Source: Hyphomicrobiales bacterium (lineage in GTDB: Bacteria > Pseudomonadota > Alphaproteobacteria > Rhizobiales > Beijerinckiaceae). From it: a DNA stretch of 8,150 nucleotides. Positions 1 to 5,286 of this stretch are shown here, in pieces. The stretch is from NCBI GenBank assembly GCA_027489835.1, contig JAIXZF010000402.1, positions 1 to 8,150 on the forward strand, in the 5' to 3' direction. Made by a program: the position numbers and the translations under genes. Numbering within the stretch: position 1 is the stretch's first letter; the number at the start of each line of letters is the position of its first letter. The notes under the pieces were generated by a model, which had not been told where the DNA came from, did not search any database, and worked only from the letters and a program-made list of their open reading frames with translations.

Positions 1-486
1 ATCGGCGCTCAGAGCCACCCTCTGCTCGATCTGTCGGCGGCGATCCATGGAGCGCTCACCTACCGCCTGCGCTTCGAGGAAGGCACGCAGGCGCCGCTCG
101 ACACCCTGCGGCAGGCGGGCGGCTCGTGCCGCGACTATGCTTGGCTTTTCATCGAATGCGCGCGCAGGCTCGGCTACGCCGCCCGCTTCGTCACCGGCTA
201 TCTGCACAATGTGCAACGGGATGGCGGAGGGCTGACGGCGCCGAGCGTCGGCTACAGTCATGCCTGGGCCGAAATCTATGTGCCCGGCGATGGCTGGATC
301 GAATTCGACCCCACGAACCTGCTGGTCGCCGACCGTCAGCTCATTCGGATCGCCACGACGCGCACGCCGGCCGAGGCGGCGCCGGTGTCGGGCTCCTTCA
401 CGGGCCCGCCGCAGATTCCGGCGCTGAACGTCAGCGTGGCCATCCGCGAGATCGCGCTGGCCGAGCCGGAGGTCATGATGGCCTGA
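1..486 (+). CDS. Transglutaminase-like cysteine protease, 5'-truncated by window edge
   Basis: This is the C-terminal 161 residues of a bacterial transglutaminase-like protein; the start lies left of the window. The reading frame is open from base 1. The papain-like triad of the family is visible: Cys43 of this fragment in GGSCRDYAWLF, His87 in YSHAWAEIY, and Asp103 in WIEFDPTN. The SCRD and HAWAE/FDPTN blocks match the transglutaminase core. Proteins of this class are usually about 270-300 residues with an N-terminal beta domain, so roughly 110-140 residues are probably missing. They act as peptidases or amidases on largely unknown substrates. The gene converges on the sensor-kinase gene and their 3' ends overlap by 14 bases on opposite strands (473-486). 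No EcfG-type promoter is visible in the part shown. Family assignment is confident; substrate and localisation are unknown. Confidence 0.9.
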   Translation: MGAQSHPLLDLSAAIHGALTYRLRFEEGTQAPLDTLRQAGGSCRDYAWLFIECARRLGYAARFVTGYLHNVQRDGGGLTAPSVGYSHAWAEIYVPGDGWIEFDPTNLLVADRQLIRIATTRTPAEAAPVSGSFTGPPQIPALNVSVAIREIALAEPEVMMA

Positions 487-2131
487 AGACCCAGTGCAGC
501 ACCTCGCCCTCGGCCGGCTGCTGCACGTCCGCCTCGATCTGCGCGGCGAGGCCGGCGATGATCTTGGGCGGTGGAGAGCTCGGCTCGCGGCGGCCATCGG
601 TGAAGACGATCATTTCGGTCCCGCCATTGGGCAATGCGTGGATCTGGACCCTGACGAGCCGGGCCCCGGCCGCCCGAAGGCCGGCAATGACGCCTTCGAC
701 GAGGCCGAGCCCCAGGGGGATCACGCGGTCCACCACCAGCCCCGCATCCGCGTCGACCACGACGTCCATCCATTGATCCGGGCCGCGGACGGAGGATGAC
801 AGGTTGCCGAGGATTTCCTCGGCGAAAGGCTGGATCGGGACAGGCCGCATGCTGCCATCCTGCAGGGCAAGCCTGTAGGCCGTCGAAAGCACCTGCACCT
901 TCGCCTCCGTCTCCGCCATGTGCAGGAGCTGCGGCTGGCTCTGCTGGCGGCGCGAGAGCGCAAGGTAGCTCTGGATCACCTGGAGGCTGTTCTTCACCCG
1001 GTGGTTGAGCTCGCGCATCAGGTAGGAATTGGCGTCGAGCGTCTGGCGCAAGGTGACCTCGCGCTTGTCGGCATCGGTGACCATGGCGTTGAAGCCTTCC
1101 GCCACCCGCCGGATGTCGTGCGGCATGTCGTCATGGATCGGGGCCAGCTCGTTCTCGCCGCGCTCGCGGGCGCGGGCGGCGGATTCGATGCCCTTGATCC
1201 AGCGGACCACATCGTTCTGGATCGCCCAGACATAGGTGCCGAACAACAGCGCAAGCGTCAGCAGCGGCGTGATGCACAGCACCATGAACTGCACGAAGGC
1301 CGCGTTGAGCAGGTTGTTGTCGAAGCGCGCGATCACGAACAGGTCGGGCGGCGCGACGAACTGGCTCGCATAGGAGAACGTCTCCTCGCCTGCCACGCCG
1401 GCACTTTGCCAGCGCTGGACCTTGTCGTCGATCTTCTGGATCAGCGGCAGCCAGCTGGCATCCCGCTCGTCCTTGCCGCGCGAGACGACGACGCCGCCCG
1501 TCCGGTTGACGAGGGCCACAACCGCGGTAGCGTCGCTGACGCCGACGTCGAAGGCCCGGTCGAGCAGTTCCGGATCGACCAGCGCCGTGGCGAACCACGG
1601 CAGGCCATCAGGATCGCGCTCGTCGATGTGGATCACGAGATGCTGCCGGCCGTCGATGGCCACCGAATCGTAGCGCGTGCGATGGAAGGGCGTCACGCTG
1701 TCGAAAGGCTGGATGAACGGCATGTTCTGCTGCGCCGCCTGGATGGCCCTGATGTCGTCCGCGCCAACGGTCGCGACGCGGCTCGCGATGCAGGCGACGT
1801 CGTTCGGCAGTTGCACGGATATCGCCTGGAAGCCCTCGACCTGGGTCACCACGGCCTGCGCGATCAGGGAGCAGCCTTCGCTCGTGGCGGCGCCATTCCG
1901 GATCGCGGTGACCCCGACCATCAGGGATCGATAGAGCCCGCGGAACCAGAAGCGCGTGCGAACGGCGTACTCCGAGGCGAAGCGCGTCTCGGAGGTCTCG
2001 ATGCCATGCTTGACCGATCGGTAGGTCGTCGAGGCGAGGATGATGCTGAGCGTCGCAACCGGAATCACAACGCAGGCCATCAGCATGAGCAGCCGCGACC
2101 TGACGCTCTGAAACATATACAGATTGATCAT
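473..2131 (-). CDS. Membrane HisKA_2-type sensor kinase of the GSR locus, with degenerate ATP-binding domain
   Basis: A 552-residue sensor protein, predicted to be inner-membrane. Order: TM1 (about 13-34); a periplasmic region (about 35-275) that looks like a Cache-type sensor and holds two Cys (87, 114); TM2 (about 278-302); a HAMP-like linker (about 303-356); a HisKA_2 dimerisation domain with His377 in ELNHRVKNSLQVI; and a C-terminal ATPase-like domain. The last domain is eroded. Where relatives have an N-box like NELVTNA it reads VEGVIAG (478-484), so the metal-binding Asn is absent. The DxGxG box reads TDGRREP, and the second glycine box is not recognisable. Length and C-terminal end look normal, so this is not a frameshift. 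Its ATG overlaps the ecfG stop (ATGA) and has no clear Shine-Dalgarno, which implies translational coupling to ecfG. Position and family point to PhyR as partner. Whether it is a PhyK-like kinase or a PhyP-like negative regulator is inference; the missing ATP-site residues favour phosphatase or pseudokinase. Confidence 0.88.
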   Translation of the reverse strand: MINLYMFQSVRSRLLMLMACVVIPVATLSIILASTTYRSVKHGIETSETRFASEYAVRTRFWFRGLYRSLMVGVTAIRNGAATSEGCSLIAQAVVTQVEGFQAISVQLPNDVACIASRVATVGADDIRAIQAAQQNMPFIQPFDSVTPFHRTRYDSVAIDGRQHLVIHIDERDPDGLPWFATALVDPELLDRAFDVGVSDATAVVALVNRTGGVVVSRGKDERDASWLPLIQKIDDKVQRWQSAGVAGEETFSYASQFVAPPDLFVIARFDNNLLNAAFVQFMVLCITPLLTLALLFGTYVWAIQNDVVRWIKGIESAARARERGENELAPIHDDMPHDIRRVAEGFNAMVTDADKREVTLRQTLDANSYLMRELNHRVKNSLQVIQSYLALSRRQQSQPQLLHMAETEAKVQVLSTAYRLALQDGSMRPVPIQPFAEEILGNLSSSVRGPDQWMDVVVDADAGLVVDRVIPLGLGLVEGVIAGLRAAGARLVRVQIHALPNGGTEMIVFTDGRREPSSPPPKIIAGLAAQIEADVQQPAEGEVLHWVFRPS

Positions 2132-2700
2132 GACGCGAGCGTCGTCACCCTTCCATGGTGAACGACCGCCAGGGAATTCCTGTCCGGTCCGATGTCGCTC
2201 GAATTGGTCATGCCGAGAAGTTCGGCCAGCTTGGTGCGCGCCCTGTTCACCCGGCTCTTGATGGTGCCGACAGCAACGCCGCAGATCTCGGCCGTCTCCT
2301 CATAGGACAGGCCTGTTGCGCCGACCATGATGAGCACCTCGCGCTGCTCCTCGGGCAGCTTGGCGAGCGCCAGCCGGAAGTCGGCGAGGTCGAGAGCGCT
2401 GTCCTGCCCGGCCGGAACGGCGACAGAGCCGGAGTAGATCCCGTCGGTGTCCTGCACTTCGCGGCCACGGCGGCGATAGAGCGAATAATAGGTGTTCCTG
2501 AGGATCGTGAAGAGCCAGGCGCGGAGGTTGGTGCCCTCGACGAAGCTGTCGGCATGGCCCCATGCCTTGAGCAGCGTGTCCTGAACCAGATCGTCCGCGC
2601 TCTGGATCGAGCCGGACAATGAGGTGGCGAAGGCGCGGAGATTGGGGATCTCGGCGATCAGACGTTCGCGGAAATCGACGGAGGAGCGGTTATCGGCCAT
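2128..2700 (-). CDS. ecfG: ECF sigma factor EcfG, general stress response
   Basis: A 190-residue ECF-type sigma factor that directs RNA polymerase to GSR promoters. Sigma region 2 lies at about residues 10-80 (DDLVQDTLLKAW at 36-47, then NLRAWLFTILRNTYYSLYRR). Region 4 lies at about 109-165, with the helix-turn-helix stretch LSYEETAEICGVAVGTIKSR. A linker and a short polar tail (about 166-190) complete it. I start it at the ATG at 2700 rather than an in-frame Met 26 codons upstream: AAGGA sits 8 bases before this ATG, and the upstream extension would run far into nepR. The start overlaps the nepR 3' end by 11 bases and the stop overlaps the kinase start. This nepR-ecfG arrangement beside phyR is the signature alphaproteobacterial GSR locus. 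An EcfG-type promoter before nepR indicates positive autoregulation. Confidence 0.96.
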   Translation of the reverse strand: MADNRSSVDFRERLIAEIPNLRAFATSLSGSIQSADDLVQDTLLKAWGHADSFVEGTNLRAWLFTILRNTYYSLYRRRGREVQDTDGIYSGSVAVPAGQDSALDLADFRLALAKLPEEQREVLIMVGATGLSYEETAEICGVAVGTIKSRVNRARTKLAELLGMTNSSDIGPDRNSLAVVHHGRVTTLAS

Positions 2701-2893
2701 CGCGCGCTTCCTTGGCTTCCAGCTCTGCAAGGAGAACCAGGAAGCGGTCGGGTATCGGGGCGCCGACGAGATCATCATAATGGGCCTTCAGCGCCCTGCC
2801 GAGGATCTCCTGGATCTTGGGGTCCATCTCCACGTCGCCATCGTCGCGGCGCACGACGGAGCGCAGCCCCTCGGAATGTCCTGGATCATTCAT
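2690..2893 (-). CDS. nepR: Anti-sigma factor NepR
   Basis: A 67-residue anti-sigma factor that sequesters EcfG in unstressed cells and is titrated away by phosphorylated PhyR. The family core is clear: a first helix around residues 25-41 (KIQEILGRALKAHYDD), the connecting PIPDR at 46-50, and a second helix at about 50-62 (FLVLLAELEAKE). The N-terminal 22 residues are polar and probably disordered, as is usual for NepR. GAGGA lies 9 bases before the ATG at 2893. Met23, just before the core, is a possible alternative start but lacks better support. The gene leads an operon with ecfG and the sensor kinase, and its leader carries an exact EcfG promoter 77 bases upstream. Making inhibitor and sigma factor from one overlapping mRNA would keep their amounts linked. 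Confidence 0.95.
   Translation of the reverse strand: MNDPGHSEGLRSVVRRDDGDVEMDPKIQEILGRALKAHYDDLVGAPIPDRFLVLLAELEAKEARDGR
2709..2713 (-). promoter_or_regulatory. Ribosome binding site deciding the ecfG start
   Basis: On the minus strand this reads AAGGA, 8 bases before the ATG at 2700, inside the nepR coding region. It supports the 190-residue EcfG over the longer open frame starting at 2778, and shows that ecfG has its own ribosome entry despite overlapping nepR. Confidence 0.7.
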
Positions 2894-2970
2894 CTGATCG
2901 AATCCTCATCACCCAATGGCGTCCGGCAACCCTCGCCGCCGCGCCGGGGAGCCAGCCCATACGACACGAG

Positions 2971-2995
2971 AACGCCCTGTCAGCGCCCTGGTTCC
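2971..2995 (-). promoter_or_regulatory. EcfG-type promoter of nepR-ecfG-kinase operon
   Basis: On the minus strand, GGAAC (2995-2991), a 16-base spacer and CGTT (2974-2971) match the established alphaproteobacterial EcfG promoter (GGAAC, 16-17 bases, CGTT) exactly. It faces nepR, whose ATG is 77 bases beyond the -10 element, giving a predicted leader of about 70 bases. It predicts that EcfG activates its own operon, as known for several relatives. No GGAAC-N16/17-CGTT match faces phyR in this intergenic region. Confidence 0.88.
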
Positions 2996-3018
2996 AGCCT
3001 ACGGAAAAAATAAAAAAC

Positions 3019-3047
3019 TTGCCAAGCGCAATGCGTCTGGAATGCTT
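3019..3047 (+). promoter_or_regulatory. Possible housekeeping promoter of phyR
   Basis: An A-rich stretch (3004-3017) is followed by TTGCCA (3019-3024) and, 16-17 bases on, a weak -10 candidate (AATGCT/ATGCTT, 3041-3047). The -35 fits the sigma-70 consensus at five of six bases, but the -10 is poor. Start of transcription would fall about 20 bases before the phyR ATG. This is tentative; the support is the A-rich DNA in an otherwise GC-rich region and the absence of an EcfG match for phyR. Confidence 0.3.
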
Positions 3048-3073
3048 CGGAGCTTAGCAACCTTGGGTGCGTC

Positions 3074-3868
3074 ATGTCGATCGCAAGAGAAATTTCGCAG
3101 CATTTGCCTTATCTTAGGCGCTTTGCTCGCGCGTTGAGCGGAACCCAGTCGAGTGGCGACGCCTACGTTGTGGCCACGCTCGAGGCGCTCGTGGCCGACT
3201 CCACGATCTTCGAGCGGCATCTGCCCGGACGCATCGCGCTCTACAAGGTCTTCGTCTCGATGTGGTCCTCCACCAACCGTCGCCAGCGCCCGATCGCGGG
3301 TGAACCCGGTCGCAGCGCTGCCGAGGTCAACCTCGACGCGCTGACGCCGCTGCCCCGGCAGGCGTTTCTGCTGCGCACCGTCGAGGGCTTCAGTCTCGAG
3401 GAGGTGGCGTCCATTCTCGATACGACCCCCGCTGCCGCTGCCCAGCTTGTCGAGCGCGCCGGCCGCGAAATCGCGGAGCAGGTCGCGACGGACGTCCTGA
3501 TCATCGAGGACGAGCCGATCATCGCCCTCGACATCGAGGCGATGGTGCAGGAGCTCGGCCACGACGTGACCGGCATCGCGCGCACCCACAAGGAGGCGAT
3601 CTCGCTGGTGCGCATCCGCCGGCCGGGCCTCGTGCTGGCGGACATCCAGTTGGCCGACGGCAGCTCGGGCCTCGACGCGGTCAACGAGATTCTGATGAAC
3701 ATCGACGTGCCGGTGATCTTCATCACGGCTTATCCCGAAAGGCTGCTGACGGGCGACAAGCCGGAGCCGGCCTTCCTGATTACCAAGCCGTTCCAGCCCG
3801 AGGCCGTGAAGGCCGCAATCAGCCAGGCGCTGTTCTTCGACCGCAAGGCCAGCCGCAAGGTCGCCTGA
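3074..3868 (+). CDS. phyR: Response regulator PhyR, sigma-mimic anti-anti-sigma factor
   Basis: A 264-residue cytoplasmic regulator. Residues 1 to about 135 form an EcfG-like sigma mimic: HLPYLRRFARALSGTQ and GDAYVVATLEAL near the start, and a degenerate region 4 around 90-135 (TPLPRQAFLLRTVEGFSLEE). Residues 140-258 are a receiver domain with acidic E145-D146, phospho-accepting Asp190 (LVLADIQLADG), Thr218 in FITAY and Lys238 in ITKPF. All receiver residues needed for phosphorylation are present. In the family, phosphorylation opens the protein so that the mimic domain binds NepR and frees EcfG. Length is typical. The start at 3074 matches the usual family N-terminus, although the Shine-Dalgarno is weak (GGTG 4 bases before the ATG). 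It is divergent from nepR-ecfG across 180 bases and ends at the bidirectional terminator at 3908-3945. Long open frames antisense to it are shadows. Confidence 0.97.
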   Translation: MSIAREISQHLPYLRRFARALSGTQSSGDAYVVATLEALVADSTIFERHLPGRIALYKVFVSMWSSTNRRQRPIAGEPGRSAAEVNLDALTPLPRQAFLLRTVEGFSLEEVASILDTTPAAAAQLVERAGREIAEQVATDVLIIEDEPIIALDIEAMVQELGHDVTGIARTHKEAISLVRIRRPGLVLADIQLADGSSGLDAVNEILMNIDVPVIFITAYPERLLTGDKPEPAFLITKPFQPEAVKAAISQALFFDRKASRKVA

Positions 3869-3907
3869 GGGCGGCCCTGCGCCCTGGCATGGCCGTCGGG
3901 CCCCGAA

Positions 3908-3945
3908 ACGACAAAAGCCGGAGCGCGAACTCCGGCTTTTGTCGT
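3908..3945. terminator. Bidirectional rho-independent terminator between phyR and the small-gene operon
   Basis: A perfect 16-bp inverted repeat, 3908-3923 paired with 3930-3945, encloses the 6-base loop CGCGAA. The GC-rich core (GCCGGAG/CTCCGGC) is flanked by AAAA on the left and TTTT on the right, so either strand gives a stem followed by T residues. It lies 40 bases after the phyR stop and 33 bases beyond the end of the leftward 24-residue gene, so it can end both convergent transcripts. Confidence 0.9.
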
Positions 3946-3978
3946 CGTGTCCGATACGTCGGCGCGGGCGGCTTCGAT

Positions 3979-4053
3979 CTAGAAGCCGAAAAAATACATC
4001 AGACCCAGAAGGGGAAGCGGAATCCCCAGGACCAGCAAGCCCATCCAACGCAT
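3979..4053 (-). CDS. Putative 24-residue hydrophobic membrane peptide
   Basis: A very short frame encoding 24 residues: MRWMGLLVLGIPLPL, then LGLMYFFGF and a TAG stop. Almost the whole peptide is hydrophobic and could form one membrane span, with Arg2 as the only charge (inside-positive expected). AAGGA lies 7 bases before the ATG, which is good support for so small a gene. It begins 44 bases after the DUF1328 stop on the same strand with no promoter between that I can see. It is therefore probably the second gene of an EcfG-driven operon ending at the terminator at 3908-3945. A 7-bp hairpin (3969-3975 with 3982-3988) straddles its stop codon. I do not recognise a family. Translation is inferred from the ribosome site, operon position and peptide character. 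Confidence 0.5.
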   Translation of the reverse strand: MRWMGLLVLGIPLPLLGLMYFFGF

Positions 4054-4097
4054 AACGGCATCCTTCTCACTCGGTCTTCAAACCGCCGCACGCGCCA

Positions 4098-4265
4098 TCA
4101 GGTGCGCCGACGTACGAGGCCCATGACGGCCGAGATGGCGAAGGCGATGAGCGCCACGACGAAGACGATCTGAGCGGCGGACATCGCGGTGCCGGCGACG
4201 CCGCCGAAACCAAGGGCAGCCGCGACCAGCGCGACGAGCAGGAACGTGATGGCCCAGCCAAACAT
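4098..4265 (-). CDS. DUF1328 (YtjA-like) small membrane protein
   Basis: A 55-residue protein with the layout of the DUF1328/YtjA family: MFGWAITFLL at the start, GFGGVAGTA in the middle (19-27), and a second hydrophobic stretch (about 31-50) before a basic end, VRRRT. Two membrane helices are predicted, about 4-20 and 31-50. Function is unknown in the family. AAGGAG lies 6 bases before the ATG, and an exact EcfG promoter is 42 bases upstream (4308-4332, minus strand), so it is a likely GSR output gene. The 24-residue peptide gene follows on the same strand. It shares its upstream region with the divergent 54-residue membrane protein gene. Overlapping longer frames on the same strand (for example 4067-4315) lack such composition and ribosome sites and are shadows. 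Confidence 0.9.
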   Translation of the reverse strand: MFGWAITFLLVALVAAALGFGGVAGTAMSAAQIVFVVALIAFAISAVMGLVRRRT

Positions 4266-4307
4266 GGGGAACTCCTTGACGAAACACGGTCGGGACGTTG
4301 GCCGGAA

Positions 4308-4332
4308 AACGCCATGTTTCCGGAATGGTTCC
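4308..4332 (-). promoter_or_regulatory. EcfG-type promoter of the DUF1328 gene
   Basis: On the minus strand, GGAAC (4332-4328), 16 bases and CGTT (4311-4308) match the EcfG consensus exactly. The DUF1328 ATG is 42 bases further on, and its strong ribosome site lies between. The spacer holds the palindrome TTCCGGAA, and a 7-bp inverted repeat (CCGGAAA 4302-4308, TTTCCGG 4317-4323) covers the -10 element. Confidence 0.88.
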
Positions 4333-4376
4333 AGAGCCGGCTGCAGGCCGTCCGGAGGCGGAAATCGAATGTTTTC

Positions 4377-4401
4377 GGAACCTTGGCCGCAGTGCCTCGT
4401 T
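4377..4401 (+). promoter_or_regulatory. EcfG-type promoter of the 54-residue membrane protein gene
   Basis: GGAAC (4377-4381), a 16-base spacer and CGTT (4398-4401) match the EcfG consensus exactly. It points right, 32 bases before the ATG at 4434. It stands back to back with the DUF1328 promoter, with 44 bases between the two -35 elements, so the short divergent region serves two predicted stress genes. Confidence 0.87.
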
Positions 4402-4433
4402 AAGCAGCCGTCTCTCGGGTATGGAGCCGGGCC

Positions 4434-4598
4434 ATGGTGTATCTCTTCGCCGTCACGGGCGTCCTTGCCGCCATCTGCCTTGTCCTCATCGCCGGAGCGG
4501 TCGGCTCGATCGGAACGATCGGGCTAAATGTTGCGACAACCGTGCTGGCGCTCAGCCTGGGCGGGTTCGCGATGAGCGCCACAGCCATCGACGGCTAG
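4434..4598 (+). CDS. Putative 54-residue two-helix membrane protein, EcfG-controlled
   Basis: A 54-residue hydrophobic protein beginning MVYLFAVTGVLAAICLV. Two membrane helices are likely, about residues 3-23 and 29-50, joined by a short Gly/Ser turn (GAVGSIG). It has almost no charged residues; Asp53 near the C-terminus is the only clear one. GGAG lies 7 bases before the ATG. An exact EcfG promoter is 32 bases upstream. About four fifths of codons end in G or C, as expected for a real gene here. It is not one of the longer open frames through this stretch, which are shadows. I do not recognise a family; it resembles DUF1328 in size and topology but not in sequence. Promoter, ribosome site and protein character together make it a good candidate. 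Confidence 0.75.
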   Translation: MVYLFAVTGVLAAICLVLIAGAVGSIGTIGLNVATTVLALSLGGFAMSATAIDG

Positions 4599-4723
4599 GC
4601 GGCCTTCATTCCGCTGGAGAGGCTTTCCGGCATCGGCCTGCGCGCTGGTTCGACAGGGCCGATCACGTCCGCCAAGTCATTGTGCAATCGTCTTTCTACC
4701 GTCATGTCCCAGGTCGTTTGTCC

Positions 4724-4954
4724 ATGAGCCACGTCAGTTCCCACCGCATCAACGACTTCGTCGCCATCCGGAAGATGCCCGATCATACCTTCGAGGTGGA
4801 GTATGGCCCGGCCGACCCGGTGCTGACGCGGTATCGATGCGACGGGTTCGAAAGCCTCGACGCCGCGATCGCATGGGTCGACCGGCTCGACCGCTGCATG
4901 GCGGTCATCGTGCCGGCCGCCTCCCTGCCGGCAAGGCCAAAGCCGGCGGCCTGA
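4724..4954 (+). CDS. Hypothetical 76-residue protein
   Basis: A small soluble protein of unknown function. It begins MSHVSSHRINDFVAIR and contains alternating polar/hydrophobic stretches such as DHTFEVEYGPADPVLTRY and SLDAAIAWVDRLDRCMAVIV, consistent with a small alpha/beta fold, then a Pro/Ala-rich end. About 87% of codons end in G or C, which supports coding. The start is uncertain: the ATG at 4724 has only a weak AGG 10 bases upstream, and an in-frame TTG (4718) or GTG further up are possible. The frame is open far upstream to 4298, but that part overlaps the 54-residue gene in another frame and is unlikely to be translated. No EcfG match precedes it. A 9-bp hairpin covers its stop codon. 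It is convergent with the 83-residue gene. Confidence 0.6.
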   Translation: MSHVSSHRINDFVAIRKMPDHTFEVEYGPADPVLTRYRCDGFESLDAAIAWVDRLDRCMAVIVPAASLPARPKPAA

Positions 4955-4963
4955 GCCGCCGGC
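4942..4963. terminator. GC-rich hairpin over the stop of the 76-residue gene
   Basis: A perfect 9-bp stem (4942-4950 with 4955-4963) encloses CTGA, which includes the stop codon. There is no T tract on either side, so it is at best a weak or rho-assisted terminator or an mRNA-stabilising hairpin between the convergent genes. Confidence 0.4.
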
Positions 4964-4996
4964 CGGTGATGACGGTCCCCGCGGCCGTGAGCAGCT

Positions 4997-5248
4997 TCAG
5001 CTATCGCGCGTGCGGTCCGGCAGGCTGTCGATGACCTCCTCGGCGCCTTCCTTGTCGCCGAACGTGCCTTCGCGCAGCCTCAGCGTGGCGCCCTGATCCT
5101 TGCGGGCGGAGTCCGCTGGAAGAGGCGATGTCTCGGGCGTTGCGGTCAATCCGACTTCATCGGGCTTGGCCCCGGCCTTGCGAGCCGCCGCCGCGAAAGT
5201 CGCAAGGGCCTCCGGCTGCTGTCCCTTCCTGTCATCCTGATCCGGCAT
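4997..5248 (-). CDS. Hypothetical 83-residue hydrophilic protein, EcfG-controlled
   Basis: An 83-residue protein with no membrane segment or signal peptide. It starts MPDQDDRKGQQPEALATF, has a short Ala-rich helix candidate (AAARKAGAKPDEV), a Pro/Thr/Ser-rich middle (about 34-48) and a charged end (KEGAEEVIDSLPDRTRDS). It contains no Cys or Trp and looks largely disordered. GGGAGG lies 5 bases before the ATG, one of the best ribosome sites in the window, and an exact EcfG promoter is 38 bases upstream. Small hydrophilic stress proteins are common GSR outputs in Alphaproteobacteria, but I recognise no family here. It follows modC on the same strand after an 88-base gap that holds its own promoter, so it is probably transcribed separately from modABC. 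Confidence 0.78.
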   Translation of the reverse strand: MPDQDDRKGQQPEALATFAAAARKAGAKPDEVGLTATPETSPLPADSARKDQGATLRLREGTFGDKEGAEEVIDSLPDRTRDS

Positions 5249-5286
5249 TGAAACCTCCCTGGGGCCGATCCGGCCCTCAGGCGAGC

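Noticed and set aside
494..526. 8-bp inverted repeat GTGCAGCA/TGCTGCAC after the transglutaminase stop
   Set aside because: The loop is 17 bases, there is no T tract, and it lies within the kinase coding region, so I do not call it a terminator.
920..2161. 413-residue open frame on the plus strand
   Set aside because: It is antisense to the sensor-kinase gene, whose domains are recognisable end to end. High-GC third positions create such long antisense frames; its product is low-complexity and resembles nothing.
3140..3169. GGAAC followed by CGTT inside phyR
   Set aside because: The spacer is 21 bases, outside the 16-17 used by EcfG, and the site lies within phyR coding sequence with no gene to drive.
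2999..4048. 349-residue open frame on the minus strand
   Set aside because: It is antisense to phyR, which is certain, and it runs through the perfect terminator at 3908-3945. Its Arg/Asp/Gly-rich product is typical of a shadow frame.
4400..4588. 62-residue minus-strand frame opposite the 54-residue gene
   Set aside because: The plus-strand frame has promoter, ribosome site and a coherent two-helix product; this one has none of these.
4298..4723. Upstream extension of the 76-residue gene to a 218-residue protein
   Set aside because: It would cover both the rightward EcfG promoter and the whole 54-residue gene in another frame, has no ribosome site at its start and has an Arg-rich, implausible product.
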